Source: Larix sibirica (taxonomy: Eukaryota; Streptophyta; Pinopsida; Pinales; Pinaceae). From it: DNA of 18,033 bases. A model generated the notes under the pieces. It saw nothing but the letters and a program-made list of their open reading frames with translations. It was not told where the DNA came from and did no database searches. Position numbers and translations under genes: made by a program. The stretch's first letter is position 1, and each line of letters starts with the position of its first letter. Shown here piece after piece: positions 1 through 10,396 of this stretch. Location of the stretch: NCBI GenBank assembly GCA_004151065.3, contig NWUY0300000228.1, forward strand, positions 12,619-30,651. The letters run 5' to 3'.

Positions 1-1380
1 TCTTTTTATATATGTGGATGTTTTATTTAGTAAGCATCGGGGCAAATTGCCCGATTTAAGCACAATGATCCTCTCTATCATGCTGGTATGCTAGGAGGGG
101 ACATTACATTTAGAAAAACATCATATTACCAAATGATACTTTTGACATAGGTCAATGGTAACACAATAAAGAGACACAAATCTATTATTATTAAGTATAT
201 GTAAAGAATATTAAGGGAATGCAATTTGGATTGGCAATGGTTCCATCTGAGGAGTAATCATCATGAACTTCGCTAAAATCCAAATTCCAATAATTGCAAT
301 TGGAAGAAGGAGATCTATTGTGATAAAATGAACATCCAAATGTTAATAACATGTTGCAAATAAATCAACACAATTTGAAGCATAAGGGCATTGATGTTGT
401 AATGTTTGCAACATGTTATTTTCCAACAAAATAATATTTTTTATTACTAGGGATTGAAAAAAGAATAAGGGACCTAGTATGGAGTAGTAATGACTTCATA
501 CACAATAGTAGAAGATATTCCAGTGAGTAGTTAAATTATAGCATTATAATTTGGACCATCACTACTTTGAATGAAAGTTAGAATTTTTCAACCATGTATG
601 AATTTTTCAAAAGAACAAAATTAGTTAAATGGAAACTAGGAGTCCATGATATTGAAAATAATAAGCTTTGGAACCTAGAAAACTTGCATTTTGTTTAGGA
701 AACACCCATTGTTCAAGTTGAGGAAAAAATTATAGTTTCTATAAGAATCCAAGAGATTTGGCAAGGAGTTATTTTAAGCCTGGATCACAACTTCAATCTA
801 TGCTAGCATTATAATCCATAATACCTTGGATGCATACAAGTTATTTTTATTTAAATGAAGTTTCCATTGATCACGATGAGGCTAACACACTTAGCTTTAG
901 CATGACATGGAAAGATTAGCATCATTCAAAATGGATAACTATTAGTATTATTAAAACTATTTTCTCTTTTGTTAATGTTGAGGGTGATCTATGAACTCTA
1001 TCTCACAGTCTCAGTCATTTTGGCTAGCCATAGGAGAAGTTGTAGAACAATCAGAGTTATCTGAGCCTAGAGAAAATGGTGAAACACCTGAAAATTAACA
1101 CCCTTGGTTGCGGAAGGGGAAATTAGAAGCAACTACACTAGTAAGATCTCGACTACTCCCCAGTTGCCTCTACATAATCTAGTATTTTGTTTTCTAGCCC
1201 CATTCTATATTTTCCATGGCCCAATCAAATAGATAGTATTCAAGTAGGTGTAGGAGTAAGTGGAAGCAGTAATGATATTTTTAGTTTGGCTTTAGTCACA
1301 AGTAGTCAAAGTAGTGATAGTAAATCCCTATCCATTTTGGCCTCAAATACAACACTATAACCCCGTCCTAGAGGATTTAT
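1..1380. other. AT-rich stretch with no recognised gene
   Basis: No open frame of useful length and no recognisable protein motif was found in any frame. Stops are dense on both strands. A short perfect inverted repeat (GGGCAA-A-TTGCCC, about 40-53) is the only neat structure. Because a gypsy-like gag relic starts right after it, part of this stretch may be the element's old LTR or leader, but I see no tRNA primer-binding site and no matching second LTR in the window, so that is only a guess. Confidence 0.5.
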
Positions 1381-2380
1381 CTTGGTGGGAACCCTAGCCA
1401 CCACAATGGTTGGGGTACAAGGAGTTCATTTATGAAGTACCCATAATTCTAGGGGGAAGCTAATGAATAATATGTAGGGAAACACTAGTTTGTGTGTGAA
1501 TCCATTTGGAACTCTCAATGGACACTAACTGCTTCAAAGTTGAATGAATTCCAAACCACATTGCATGGAAAAGCACTCTAGTGGTATATGAAATTGGTAG
1601 AAATACGGGATACCAATTCCCCACCATTGACATTACAGGGAATAAAATATTTTTTAGGGACAAGTTTCAATTACCAAATTCAAAGAAATAGGGGATTGTG
1701 GAACTTAGGGAAATTTTCCAAATACAGGGAGAGTCTTCTTAGCAATATGCACAAAGGTTCATAGATGTCCTGGAAAAACTCTCCTTCCTTGTGGATGATG
1801 GGAATCATAAGGAGTGGTTCATCTTGGTTATGTTGCCACTAATTTAGATTCCATTATTGCTACAAGTCATTGATTCACCAAGGAATTCCCTAGAAAAATC
1901 ATTCAATATTGAAGCAATGGCTAGTTTCCCGAGTGGATCCAAAATGGGAGCTTCTTCTTCCATCCCAGACTTGTCCTAGGTCTAGACCCAAACGACCGTG
2001 TTAATAGGAAGATACAAGAATTGTCTATAATGAAACCAAATAGAGAGCAAGTTTGGTGCACGTGATGCACAACTAAAGTACACCACGCATTAGACTATCA
2101 ATTGTTGTGAGGGAGGATAAAACCACCTAGAGGTCCATTTCCAGGGAGGTGACTATGGGAGTTGTGCAAGTCATCGTATCAGATCCTTTTCATGGTCACA
2201 TGCATGAGATGTTTCTGCAAGCTCAAATTTCAACTACGAATGAATATTGTGAGATCTGTAAGGTTTTCAACCATCCTCCATGACACTGTCCCATCCTGAA
2301 AAAGGTATTTTTCAGTGCTAAATATGATATATTGAAAATTTTGTTTCTCTACTACACAAAACACATACCAATGTAGATAT

Positions 2381-2578
2381 TTGGATGCTCTAACCAAAAG
2401 GTTGGATCGTTCCATGTTCCAAGTATTTGATCAACATCAACAATATGGAGGAGGTGGTGGAGGAAGAAACCAAGGTGGAGTCGGACGAGGTGGAGAGCAA
2501 GGAGGTGCCAACCATTTCTATAATTGTAATGATTTCGAACATGTTGTGAGAGATTGTCCCTTTCCCAAAAAACCATGA
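2381..2578 (+). pseudogene. Gag fragment: Gly-rich linker plus damaged zinc knuckle
   Basis: This is the longest open piece of the gypsy-like gag. It reads about 65 codons with a run of six Gly residues, a GGxGRGG-type stretch, then FYNC-NDFE-H-VVRD-C. In intact gag nucleocapsids this would be CX2CX4HX4C, which binds viral RNA. Here the first Cys is Phe (TTC, one base from TGC, at 2516-2518), and the Gly before the His is Glu. A second knuckle-like CTYC-KVNT-H follows in another frame from about 2579, with its final Cys lost. The frame has no natural start and is a fragment, not a gene. Minus-strand open frames over the same bases are shadows. Confidence 0.6.
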
Positions 2579-3300
2579 TGTGTACTTATTGCAAAGTAAA
2601 CACCCATCGTACTATAAACTCTCTAGAGATTATCATGAAATGGGAAGACCAAATGCGATGACCCGCTAACTTGATTAATTTTGATACCCATAATAGTTTT
2701 AATGTTGTTGGTTTTTCTATTAGCCATGGTGGAATTAGAACATGTGTACTTGTGACTACTATGGATTCTCCCTACATATAGAAAGTGGATACAAGAGCAC
2801 CTCAATTTGACTCGAGAGGAAAAAAGGAGAGTTTTAAAGAAGTTGTGGATATGTTTCATCATTTTCCTACACCAAATGTGAGGGATGTTGTGGAACCAAT
2901 ATGGGAGGCTAGTACAAGTGGCACTCTGACCTTCAGTAGTTGCGAAAGAAATCCGCATCCAAAATCTTCAAGAAAATCAATCGACCCCTTCACTTTGTGA
3001 CTAAATATTTTTGTGGACATTTGGGAGGATGAAAGTGCACTCTACAAGTTGTAGAAAACTCTATGTTCTCTTCTAGATATTACAGATGAGGAAGTGGATA
3101 TTTTCACTCCTCTTCTAGAAAGGCATGCCAATATTGCTAGGAGGGGGAAGAAAAGAATTGGCCGATATTTTAGGTTGGATTCCTAGGTGGATGGGTATGA
3201 TATCAAGAATGCGATGTTATATTTGATATTTCATGTCAAAATTATTCCAAAGAAATATTGGGAGACTATGGGAAGTGATGATGATGATGGTCTTTAATTT
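2579..3300 (+). pseudogene. Tail of the gypsy-like gag relic, frameshifted
   Basis: After the first knuckle, reading shifts frame at about 2578 and continues with the second knuckle, a KWED-type segment, and an Asn/Asp-rich part (to about 2780) ending in a stop. A 71-codon open piece follows at 2785-3000, rich in Lys, Glu and Ser. Beyond 3000 a further piece (about 3060-3295) reads DEEVDIF, a basic RRGKKR cluster, and ends in Gly-Ser-Asp4-Gly-Leu before a stop. These fit a gag-protease spacer, but no protease DTG motif is visible. The exact domain identity past 2800 is uncertain. Confidence 0.4.
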
Positions 3301-3320
3301 CCACTAAGACCAAATTTGGT

Positions 3321-3545
3321 CTATTGGGCCTTAAGAGAAAAGGAAAGATAGAGATTATTTGATTTTTTTAAAATATTATTCCTATGATCAAAAAGCTTAA
3401 AGTGGAGTCTCCCTAGCTTGCTATAGTTTAGAGGAGCTAGAAGGTTAAAAAGGTTAGTGCTGGAGAAAAGATTTTGGAACTGAGATCTAATGTGGGCGTA
3501 TGTAGGACATTCTATGAGAAAGTGATTTTCATCTTCAACATCCAT
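3321..3545 (-). pseudogene. LINE C-terminal fragment with ENHFLIECP zinc-binding half
   Basis: This is an open stretch of about 74 codons at the 3' end of the minus-strand LINE. The Cys/His motif spans its start and the bases just upstream (about 3500-3560): HLC, eleven residues, His, four residues, Cys. This motif closes many LINE ORFs and is thought to help bind RNA. The rest, with FDHRNNILKK, resembles the last residues of such ORFs. The last dozen or so codons probably run past the true end of the element. It is a fragment of a dead copy. Confidence 0.6.
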
Positions 3546-4262
3546 AGACTCGCATAGATGAAAAATCCTTTCAACCCAAGGGTTTTAGGGGTTGTCCAAC
3601 GCCCAGTTTCACAGTTATGAAGGTCATGAGAGTTTGTTCTAATCTTGGTAATATTAATTTTTTTCTTTAAACTCATTATGATAGAAAGATAATTTTGATC
3701 CTCAAGATTAGGGTTAATGATCTCTTTATAATATCATAATTTTCTTTCCACCTCTAAATATTCATTGCACCACATTCTCTCTCTGAACATAGAAGTAATA
3801 ATGTTTTTAATGTTATCGATATTTTGCATAGTGGTAGTTTCATCAATCCTCCAAAAATTTAACCAAGTTGTGGCTAATTTAAGCCAACCCCACTTGAGGC
3901 AAAGGTGGTTTGGCTTGAGTTAAGACCAATTTTAAGAAGCTGGTCATCTCCTATATTGTTTAATTTGTTCTTGTACATTAGATATCTAATCATAGCCATG
4001 CTTTCAATGGGGGAGAGCCCCACTTCTAAGAGGAGAATAGGATAGGGCGTGTTGCTCTTAATTTTAAGATTATAAGTAATAAATCGTTTCTGGATTTGCT
4101 CAATTCTTCTCCAAGACTCTCTGGAAATGTTGCATCCCCAAGCTTCACAACCATATAGAATAACAAGAGATTTTTGTCCCACATCACAAGGCTTGCTGAT
4201 TTAAAGTTGTTTTTAAAGCCGAAGTAGATTTTCCATCCTCCATTTATCCTCTTTTCAATGCT
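3330..4262 (-). mobile_element. 5'-truncated LINE: RT C-terminal region and Cys/His motif
   Basis: Read on the minus strand, this is the 3' part of a non-LTR retrotransposon ORF. It starts near 4262 with a segment reading RINGGWKIYFGFKN. After a small frameshift near 4180 it continues as ILYGCEAWGCNISRESW and the helix IEQIQKRFITYNL (in the open piece 3874-4182), which is the RT thumb region of plant and animal LINEs. Further on it reads LHNCETGRW, then HLCES...ENHFLIECPTY (about 3500-3560), the usual C-terminal zinc motif, with its first Cys replaced by Phe. The RT palm and endonuclease are absent, as in 5'-truncated copies. No A tail or target-site duplication is clear at the 3330 end. Its clade differs from the larger LINE at 5000-11182; I cannot name it with certainty. 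Confidence 0.75.
3874..4182 (-). pseudogene. LINE RT thumb-region fragment
   Basis: This open piece of about 100 codons encodes the ILYGCEAWG motif that follows the RT palm in LINEs, a long amphipathic helix (IEQIQKRFITYNLKI), and a PILLLEVGLSPIE segment. All are usual in RT thumb and linker regions of Jockey/RTE/I-like elements. The upstream codons continue in another frame to about 4262, so at least one indel lies near 4180. Downstream the reading continues in other frames towards 3545. There is no catalytic motif in what remains. Confidence 0.65.
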
Positions 4263-4980
4263 ATAATTTCAATTAATCATAACTATAAAATCATTATCTC
4301 TACTAAAATTTTATATATATATATAATTAATTTTAAAAAATTAATAAACTAAGGAAAATCTATTTTATTTGAAAACCTTTCAAATATATAAATTTATGCA
4401 ATTAAACTTATCTATCTCCACGTTAATGAGTAACTTTTGAATTGAAGATAAATCCATGCTCATACAATGCAATTTAAAACTGAAAGTTCAACAATGAATC
4501 ACGTTAATTTTCCAAGTTATAGACTTTGGAAAAAAAGATAAATCCATGTTCATGAAATTTAGAAATGAATATTTAAAACTGAATAATATTAATTTAATAA
4601 ATTAATCCAATGCCTTCTTCACTAAATCTATCTTCACGCATTGCAATGTCTTTCATCTAGGTTCAGACGATGCAATTTAGAAATGAATCTACTCAAAATT
4701 ATGTTAACTAATTAAAATAATCCATTTTCCTTTCCTTTTGGATAAGGAATAAATTGTTGAATGGAGTTGGAAAAAATGAATGGGAAAAATTAGGGTTTGG
4801 CGAGGTCTATGGTGGGGACTAGAACACAGACTGGAATTCCTAATAAGAGGAATGAAATGTCTGCAGTAATCTTGGAGTCACGTTGATTCTTCGAATCAGC
4901 CTAGTACCAACCAAGAATAAAAAAAGTGGGAATTTTTGTTTACTACTGTACGTGTTCTGTTCTTTTTTGTTTTAGGTTTT
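4263..4980. other. AT-rich intergenic stretch between two LINE relics
   Basis: There is no gene here. It holds a short TA run (about 4312-4325), a degenerate ~90-bp repeat (listed separately), and GC-richer sequence from about 4795. The latter may be the start of the leader of the large LINE, but I cannot place its 5' boundary: I looked for a copy of the bases that follow the LINE's A tail (a target-site duplication) and found none. Confidence 0.5.
4445..4710. repeat. Degenerate tandem repeat, about 90-bp period
   Basis: AAGATAAATCCATG begins at 4445 and again at 4535, each followed by TCAT, a tract with AATTTA and ATGAAT, then TTTAAAACTGAA-like and GTTAATTT-like words. A weaker third unit from about 4613 shares the CATTGCAAT, GATGCAATTTAGAAATGAAT and ATGTTAACTAATT pieces. 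Units are too diverged for a recent array. Function unknown. Confidence 0.45.
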
Positions 4981-5274
4981 TTCAAGTTCTCTTCCATTGA
5001 ACTCCTTGGTTCGGGGTAGCACTTTCTATTTTTTCTAGTTGGACTTTGGTGGAACTATTTGTTTTTTCACTTTTTTGATGTTGCATTGTTTTCACATAAG
5101 CTACAGTCCTTTTCATAGGAGTTTGCGGGGGATTTTTGTAGTGGGTCTCTACATAACAGGTGGATTCTTACTAGGCTTTTTACCTATTGACCTAACCTTA
5201 CAACTTCCTTTGTGGCTCGAGGTTTTTTGGTGGTGTCCCTTTCAATTGACGGGTGTCGGTAAGGGTTTGCAGGA

Positions 5275-6872
5275 ATGCTGGACACATGGATCATTTTTAT
5301 TTTATGGTTTATTGGAAATATGTCATACCTTTCTTCATTTTCTCGAGAATGGAATGAGGGTGAGGTTTTCAGGTCGAAGGGGGCAAAGGGGGATGGTATT
5401 TTTTATAGTGATTCTGTGGTTCCCATTGGTGGTTAGAAGGGAAAGCCGGTTATGAGAAAAGGACTATTTGGGGAGAAGGCCCATCATCGACGGCGTTTAA
5501 AGTCTGTAAAGGCTAGGGATGGCCTGGAGCAATTCTACATTGAGGAATCCACCAATTTAGAACGAGTGGAAATGTTAGCCAGTAGGGATTTAGTGGGGCA
5601 TATCGAATTGGATTCGGGGTCCCATGGAGTAAGCTTGGAATGGGTAAGACAAAATTGGACCCCTTTACTTGGCTTAGCTCATAGGGTTAACCTCCTGATG
5701 AACAGATGTATTATGTGCATTCTTCCGGACCCTGAACATATTAGGTTAATACTGGTGAAGAAATGGCCTTTCAAAGATGGGTCTATTATCCTCAAATGAT
5801 GGCATATTGCTTTTTACCCCTTACCAGAGAAGTAGACCCGTCGGCATCTGTGGATGCTTTTACCTGGCTTACCCATTACTCTATGGACAAAAAATATTTT
5901 AGTTGGTTTGGCGAATAAGTTTGGAGAATTTGTCAGAACAGACAAAAAATCTCTTTTTGGAGTGGATAGGAAGATAGCACGGGTTATGGTAGAATTTGAA
6001 ATGGAAAAGGGGGTAGCAATAGGGGTGGAGGTATTTTGAGGAGGGTTTTCTTTCAGACAAAGAATTGACTAAGTTACAAAATCCCATTTCGATGCTTCAA
6101 CTGCAGAAACACGAGACATGTGATTGCTCGTTGTACGAATCGACGATGGGGTGCTCCAGTTGAAGATACCTCGGGTATTAATGTTTCTATGCTACAGGAG
6201 GAGGGTTTCTCCACGCCATTGAAGTATTTGGGTAAGTTATATCCTACCTCTACCACTCCATATAAATATGTTTCAAGGGATGAACTTAATTTTTATCTTG
6301 AAGCTAAAAAAACCCTTGATAGGTGTATATCTGTTAGTGAGGTTATGTTAAATTTGGGGGGTTTTACGAATGAGGAAATTACTATTAAGGATGAGGATGG
6401 TAACTGGGTGGATGTTCTTTCATCTGATCCTGTCCTTTCACAGGGTGGCAGTAAATTTTCCCATGCTCTTCATTTTGTTCCTTCCTCTAAAAATTTGGAT
6501 GTGATTCATGTCCAGGGTGATATCCCTTTTGTTGATAGGGTTGGGGATTTTACCACGGTCGAAAGGGATGACTTATGCGAAAGTGGTTATGATAATGGGC
6601 ATAATACTATTTTAATGTCGCCTTTAACTATATACTCCAAGAAACCATCTGATAACCCTTCAGTTAAACCTCTAATCGCTGATAGAATCTTAAATGACAC
6701 CATTAGGAAGAACTAAAAAAAAGCTAAGGTTTCTTTTAGGGAAGGGGATATTGATGGTTACACTCCAGTCTCTATTAGGATTGATGATTCGAAAAATGGG
6801 AAGAACTACATTCCTAATGATGTTACTGTTGAGGCCCTTGGAGAAACGATGCCTCTGACTGGGGCTACTTAA
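5275..6872 (+). pseudogene. LINE ORF1 (DUF4283-like domain and CCHC knuckle), broken
   Basis: ORF1 of plant LINEs encodes the RNA-binding partner of the RT. The likely frame runs from somewhere before 5275, through a stop at about 5437, into the open piece 5452-5799. There RDLVGHIELD through KKWPFKDGSIILK corresponds to the start of DUF4283. Stops at 5797 and 5833 interrupt it. It resumes with LWMLLPGLPITLW and KSLFGVDRKIARVMVEFEMEKG, the end of that domain (to 6036). A frameshift near 6040-6066 leads to IPFRCFNCRN and the knuckle. The rest (6120-6716, about 198 codons) is acidic and low in recognisable motifs, has one stop at 6714, then reads on to the TAA at 6870-6872. Five stops or shifts in all. 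The first part of ORF1 is poorly defined: an open frame at 5039-5455 in another phase looks like a shadow. Confidence 0.75.
6093..6134 (+). other. CCHC zinc knuckle of LINE ORF1
   Basis: The reading CFNCRNTRHVIARC fits CX2CX4HX4C with all four metal ligands intact, preceded by IPFRC as is usual after DUF4283 in plant LINEs. The conserved Gly before His is Arg. It lies in the same frame as the 6120-6716 open piece but downstream of a stop at 6066-6068. Confidence 0.8.
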
Positions 6873-7637
6873 TGTTACTTCTCACTCTTAAAGTTAGGGG
6901 TTTGGGGAAGGCTACGAGGGTCAAACTATTCATGTCTACTAACCCTGACTTAATTCTCCTTCAAGAGACTATGTGAGAAGGCTCTAGGGTTGTGAATAAA
7001 CTTGCTACCATTCTACCTGGGTGGGAATTTGTGGCTATTAACGCTTTGGGTATGTCAGGTGGCATACTAGTCGTTTGGAACCCCAGGTTATTTCATTTTC
7101 AAGCCTTCAAAACATCTTGGGGAATCCTTTTGGAAGGGAGCTATGTTCTTTTAAATCTGCCACTTACTATTTTTAATGTTTACGGGCTACCGGGTTACTT
7201 TTTGGACCACTCTGGGCTCTTCTAGTTTACTCAATAACAGAAATTTAATCCTCGCAGGGGATCTAAATTTTACCAGGTCTTCAGTGGAAATTTGGGGTCC
7301 TCAGGAGAGACAGGATGATTTGGCTACTTTTTTCTCACAATTACTAGAAACTCATGACTTGATCGATGTTGTCCTAGGAACACTTTCTCCTACATGGACT
7401 AATGGCAGGGTTGGCAATGATGGTATACACAAGCAGATGGATAAATTTCTGGTTAAATCAAATCTGTTTCATTCTTTGGAAAGGCACATATCTTGGATTG
7501 GTGACAACAAATTTTCAGACCAATGGTTGGTCTATTTTCAGATTGACGATACTCATTGCCAGGTTAAGTATCCATTCAAGTTCAATTCCTCCTGGCTAAA
7601 GAATGTTGAATTCTGTAACATCATTAAAAGGTATTAG
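6872..7637 (+). pseudogene. Apurinic-like endonuclease domain of LINE ORF2
   Basis: This domain nicks target DNA to prime reverse transcription. The LLQET motif (Glu codon 6965-6967) and AGDLNF (Asp 7260-7262, Asn 7266-7268) are present. The closing SDH motif is changed: it reads Ser-Asp-Gln-Trp, with CAA at 7521-7523 in place of a His codon, so the catalytic His is gone. A stop (TGA 6974-6976) follows the LLQETM motif. Near 7190 a small deletion shifts the frame: 6992-7225 reads up to IFNVYG, and 7176-7637 picks up at YRVTFWTTLG. An overlapping open frame at 7402-7599 is a shadow. Confidence 0.8.
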
Positions 7638-8114
7638 GATGATACACTTGTTGAGGATGACCCCAATCCATTGGATGCTTTTGTGGTTAAGCTAAGTTCA
7701 CTTAAGGAGGTGGTTACCAAGTGGATAAAAAACAAAGAAAAATGGATATGCAGGAAATAAAAGATATTGAAAAACAAATTAAGGATTTACATTTCAGAAA
7801 TTTTAATCAGGATGTGGACAATGAATTTTTTGCAAAGGTGAAGTTACTCAAGCAGAAGAAGGAGGAGTTGCTTTCTCAAGAGGAGATGGAGTAGAGTCTT
7901 AAGAGTCGTGCTACATGGATTGAATTGGGGGATAAAAACACAAATTTCTTCCCTCATATGCTTCTCATCGGAAAAATTCCAAACCGATTTGGGATCTAAC
8001 TGATGCTGATGGGAACTTTGTTTCTGTATTGGAGGATATTCATAAGGCAGCAAGACACTATTTTTGTAATTTATTTATTGATTCGAGGAAAATGATCTTT
8101 ACTCTCAAATAAAA

Positions 8115-9644
8115 GTGGTAAGACAATATCCTGTTTTTTTTGTTGATGATGAAGCTGAGGAGCCAGGGAAAGAAGTCACATTAGTGGAAGTTGAAGAGAC
8201 TCTGAATGGTTTTGCAAAGGAGAAACGTCCTAGGCCTGACAACTGGACGATAGAACTATTCCTTCAGTTTTTTTATGATATGGGTGAAGACATATTGAAA
8301 ATGGTGGAATATTCGAAAACAAATGGTTACATCTCTGGGGCTCTTAATTTTACTTTTCTCACATTAATCCCAAAGAAAAGCAAACCTCAAAATTTGGGGG
8401 ATTTTAGGCCAATTGTTCTCTGCAATTTGGCATACAAACTGACTTCTAAGATTATCGCAGTTAGATTAAAGAATACACTATCTAGATGCATATCCGCTGA
8501 AACATTTGGTTTTCTAATGGACCGACATATTCTAGATGCCATTGGCATCTCACAAGAGCTTATTCACTCAATAAAAAAGAGGAATATGAAAGCTTTACTA
8601 CTAAAAATGGTTTTAGAGCGGGCTTATGATAGAGTAGATTGGGTCTTTCTTCGCTTGATCCTTATTTAGATTGGAATCCCCCCTTTGGTACTTAGATGGA
8701 TAATGGCTTGCGTTTTTATTGCAAATATTGTTGTGTTGGTCAACAAAGCTCCGTCTGATTTCTTCAAGATTTATCGGGGAATTAGACAAGGCTATCCATT
8801 GTCCCTGCTCTTATTTCTGCTGACTATTGAAGGTTTGAGTAGATTGATTGGGACTACAAAATCTCAAGGCACTATAAAAGGTATCAAAGTCTCTCCTGAT
8901 TTGTCCCTCACGCATATATTATTCATAGATGACGTACTCTTAGCAGGTTATGAATCTTTTGATGAGTGGAAAAAATACAAGTCTAATATTAGAACTTTTT
9001 GTGATACTTCTAGAATGTTGGTCAGCATTAGAAAATCCAGCATATATTATTACAACATTGAGCACAATAAACTTGACTCTTGCAAAGGTTTGATGCCAGT
9101 CAATTTCTGTGAAATGGAGGAGGGATTCAAGTATCTTGGCTACTTCTTAAAGAAAAACGATTACAGGATAAAGGATTGGATATGGATATTAAAGAAAATC
9201 GAGCAAAGGATAAATATATGGACCTATAGACTTCTTTCAATTGGCAGGCGACTCATGCTATTGAAATATGTCCTTCCCGGCATACTGGTGTATTGGTTCT
9301 CACTTAATCGGATTCCCTGCTTTATCATTAACTCCATAAGGAAACTCTTCTTCAATTTCTTGTGGACGGGAGGTTTGGAAAATAGAAGAATGTTGATGGC
9401 ATGCTATGACAGATTATCTTTTCCAGAAAACTATGGTGGATGGGGAATCATAAACTTATTCATGTTCAGCTCTGCTCTTCGCTTGAAAATATTTTGGGGA
9501 GGCCTCTTCGGCCCCACACTCTGGACCAAGGTTCTATCTGTGAAATACATCAAAGGAGATGTTATAAATTGGATTAGAAATCCAATGAAAAACACTAAAG
9601 GAGTTTCCACTATTTGGTTTGGGTTCATTAAAGTATACAACTAG
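8115..9644 (+). pseudogene. Reverse transcriptase domain of LINE ORF2, catalytically damaged
   Basis: This is the best-kept part of ORF2: about 510 codons in one frame with a single internal stop (TAG 8667-8669). Fingers motifs include FLTLIPKKSK, LGDFRPIVLCNLAYKL and the TFGFLMDRHI block. Palm motif A reads KMVLERAYDRVDW: the catalytic Asp expected before LERAYD is Val (GTT at 8610-8612, one base from GAT). RQGYPLS and motif C, FIDD (Asp codons 8928-8933), are intact. FKYLG, the thumb and the WGGLENRR-like and NYGGWGI segments follow up to 9641. With motif A lost, no polymerase activity is expected even if the stop were read through. Confidence 0.9.
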
Positions 9645-10084
9645 ATGGCTAAATATCTCATGTGGAGGGTTGGGAATGGAAAAGAAATTATGGTTGGCAT
9701 AGACCTAATTATGGGGTTAGATGAGGATTAATCCCTTTCCACTGATAACATTAACATTCTCACTATTTTGGTCGTTCCACACTCAACAAGATAAAAAGGA
9801 ACAAAACTGGCTCCCGTCAATCCTATTGGCTCAGCGCAATGGAAATGGGTTTCATTGACAATGCTGCCATTGAATGGGACAATTATATCAAGAAGCTAAA
9901 TTCCACATGATGTAGACTATCTTTGGATAAGGATACCTTGATATGGAGCAACAACAAAGCTAATGGAACGATAACTGTGAAACTTGCATATAAGGCCATT
10001 GTCAATAGTATATGCAACTTTCCCCAAAATTGGTGGTATAAGAAACTGTGACAATGGAAGATCCCCCTAAAAATTAAATGTTTT
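9645..10084 (+). pseudogene. ORF2 linker between RT and zinc motif, shattered
   Basis: The linker is read in pieces over three frames. MAKYLMWRVGNGKEIMVGID (about 9644-9704) is the conserved segment after the RT in plant LINEs. A shift follows the stop near 9730. FIDNAAIEWDNYIKKLNS (about 9850-9903) and DKDTLIWSNNKANGTITVKLAYKAI (about 9925-9998) belong to the linker that leads to the zinc motif. At least three stops and two shifts occur here, the most damaged part of the element. Confidence 0.65.
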
Positions 10085-10357
10085 ATGTGGCTTGCTCTTC
10101 AAGGATGCTTGAAGACATGGGATAACTTGGTTATGAAAGGATGGATGGGACCGGGGATATGCTTTTTGTGTAAAGACAGCCTGGAAACAACTTATCACAT
10201 TCTGGTGGAGAGTCGATTTACTATAAATCTCTCGTATTCTATCATAAAACATTTTAGGTTTGATATTTTGTGGGGTATTAAAAATCTTGATATCTGTGCG
10301 CTAAATTGGTACATGAGTAACAAAGATTTACCATATCTACCTGCGATTATCTCTTGA
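10085..10357 (+). pseudogene. zf-RVT-like zinc motif of LINE ORF2
   Basis: The piece begins with the end of KIPLKIKCFMWLA (from about 10060), then LKTWDNLVMKGW, then CFLC, ten residues later His, and a position where Cys is expected but Ser stands (HILVESRF, about 10197-10220). This is the zinc-binding module found after the RT in plant LINEs (zf-RVT). Three of the four ligands remain. It ends at a TGA (10355-10357), but the same frame continues directly into the RNase H piece. Confidence 0.75.
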
Positions 10358-10396
10358 GCTATTTGGCACACTAGAAACGAAGCCATTTTTGAAAAT

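Larger units (their letters stand above)
1381..3300 (+). mobile_element. Decayed Ty3/gypsy-like LTR retrotransposon, gag region
   Basis: The + strand shows the order expected of a plant gypsy gag, broken by many stops. A capsid-like part comes first (about 1447-1840) with a GEANE motif, then GKAL-stop-WY, then an ELREIFQIQGES-stop-QYAQRF block, all resembling the plant retrotransposon gag domain. A Gly/Arg-rich linker follows (about 2445-2510), then two CCHC-like knuckles (about 2516-2560 and 2579-2610), then a charged tail to about 3290. At least four in-frame stops fall in the capsid part alone. No protease, RT or integrase follows: the relic is cut off where the minus-strand LINE begins near 3330. 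Assignment to Ty3/gypsy rests on motif order and is my inference from family knowledge. The element cannot encode a working product. Confidence 0.65.

Noticed and set aside
40-53. GGGCAA-A-TTGCCC inverted repeat as a terminator or regulatory hairpin
   Set aside because: The 1-base loop cannot form a hairpin, and isolated short palindromes are expected by chance in 18 kb.
2230-2958. Minus-strand open frames opposite the gypsy-like gag
   Set aside because: Their translations have no recognisable motif, while the + strand shows ordered gag features with knuckles.
5039-5455. 138-codon open frame with hydrophobic composition
   Set aside because: It starts from a non-ATG codon, is rich in Phe, Leu and Trp from T/G-rich DNA, and another phase across part of it (about 5275-5450) leads without shift into recognised ORF1. 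It looks like a shadow.
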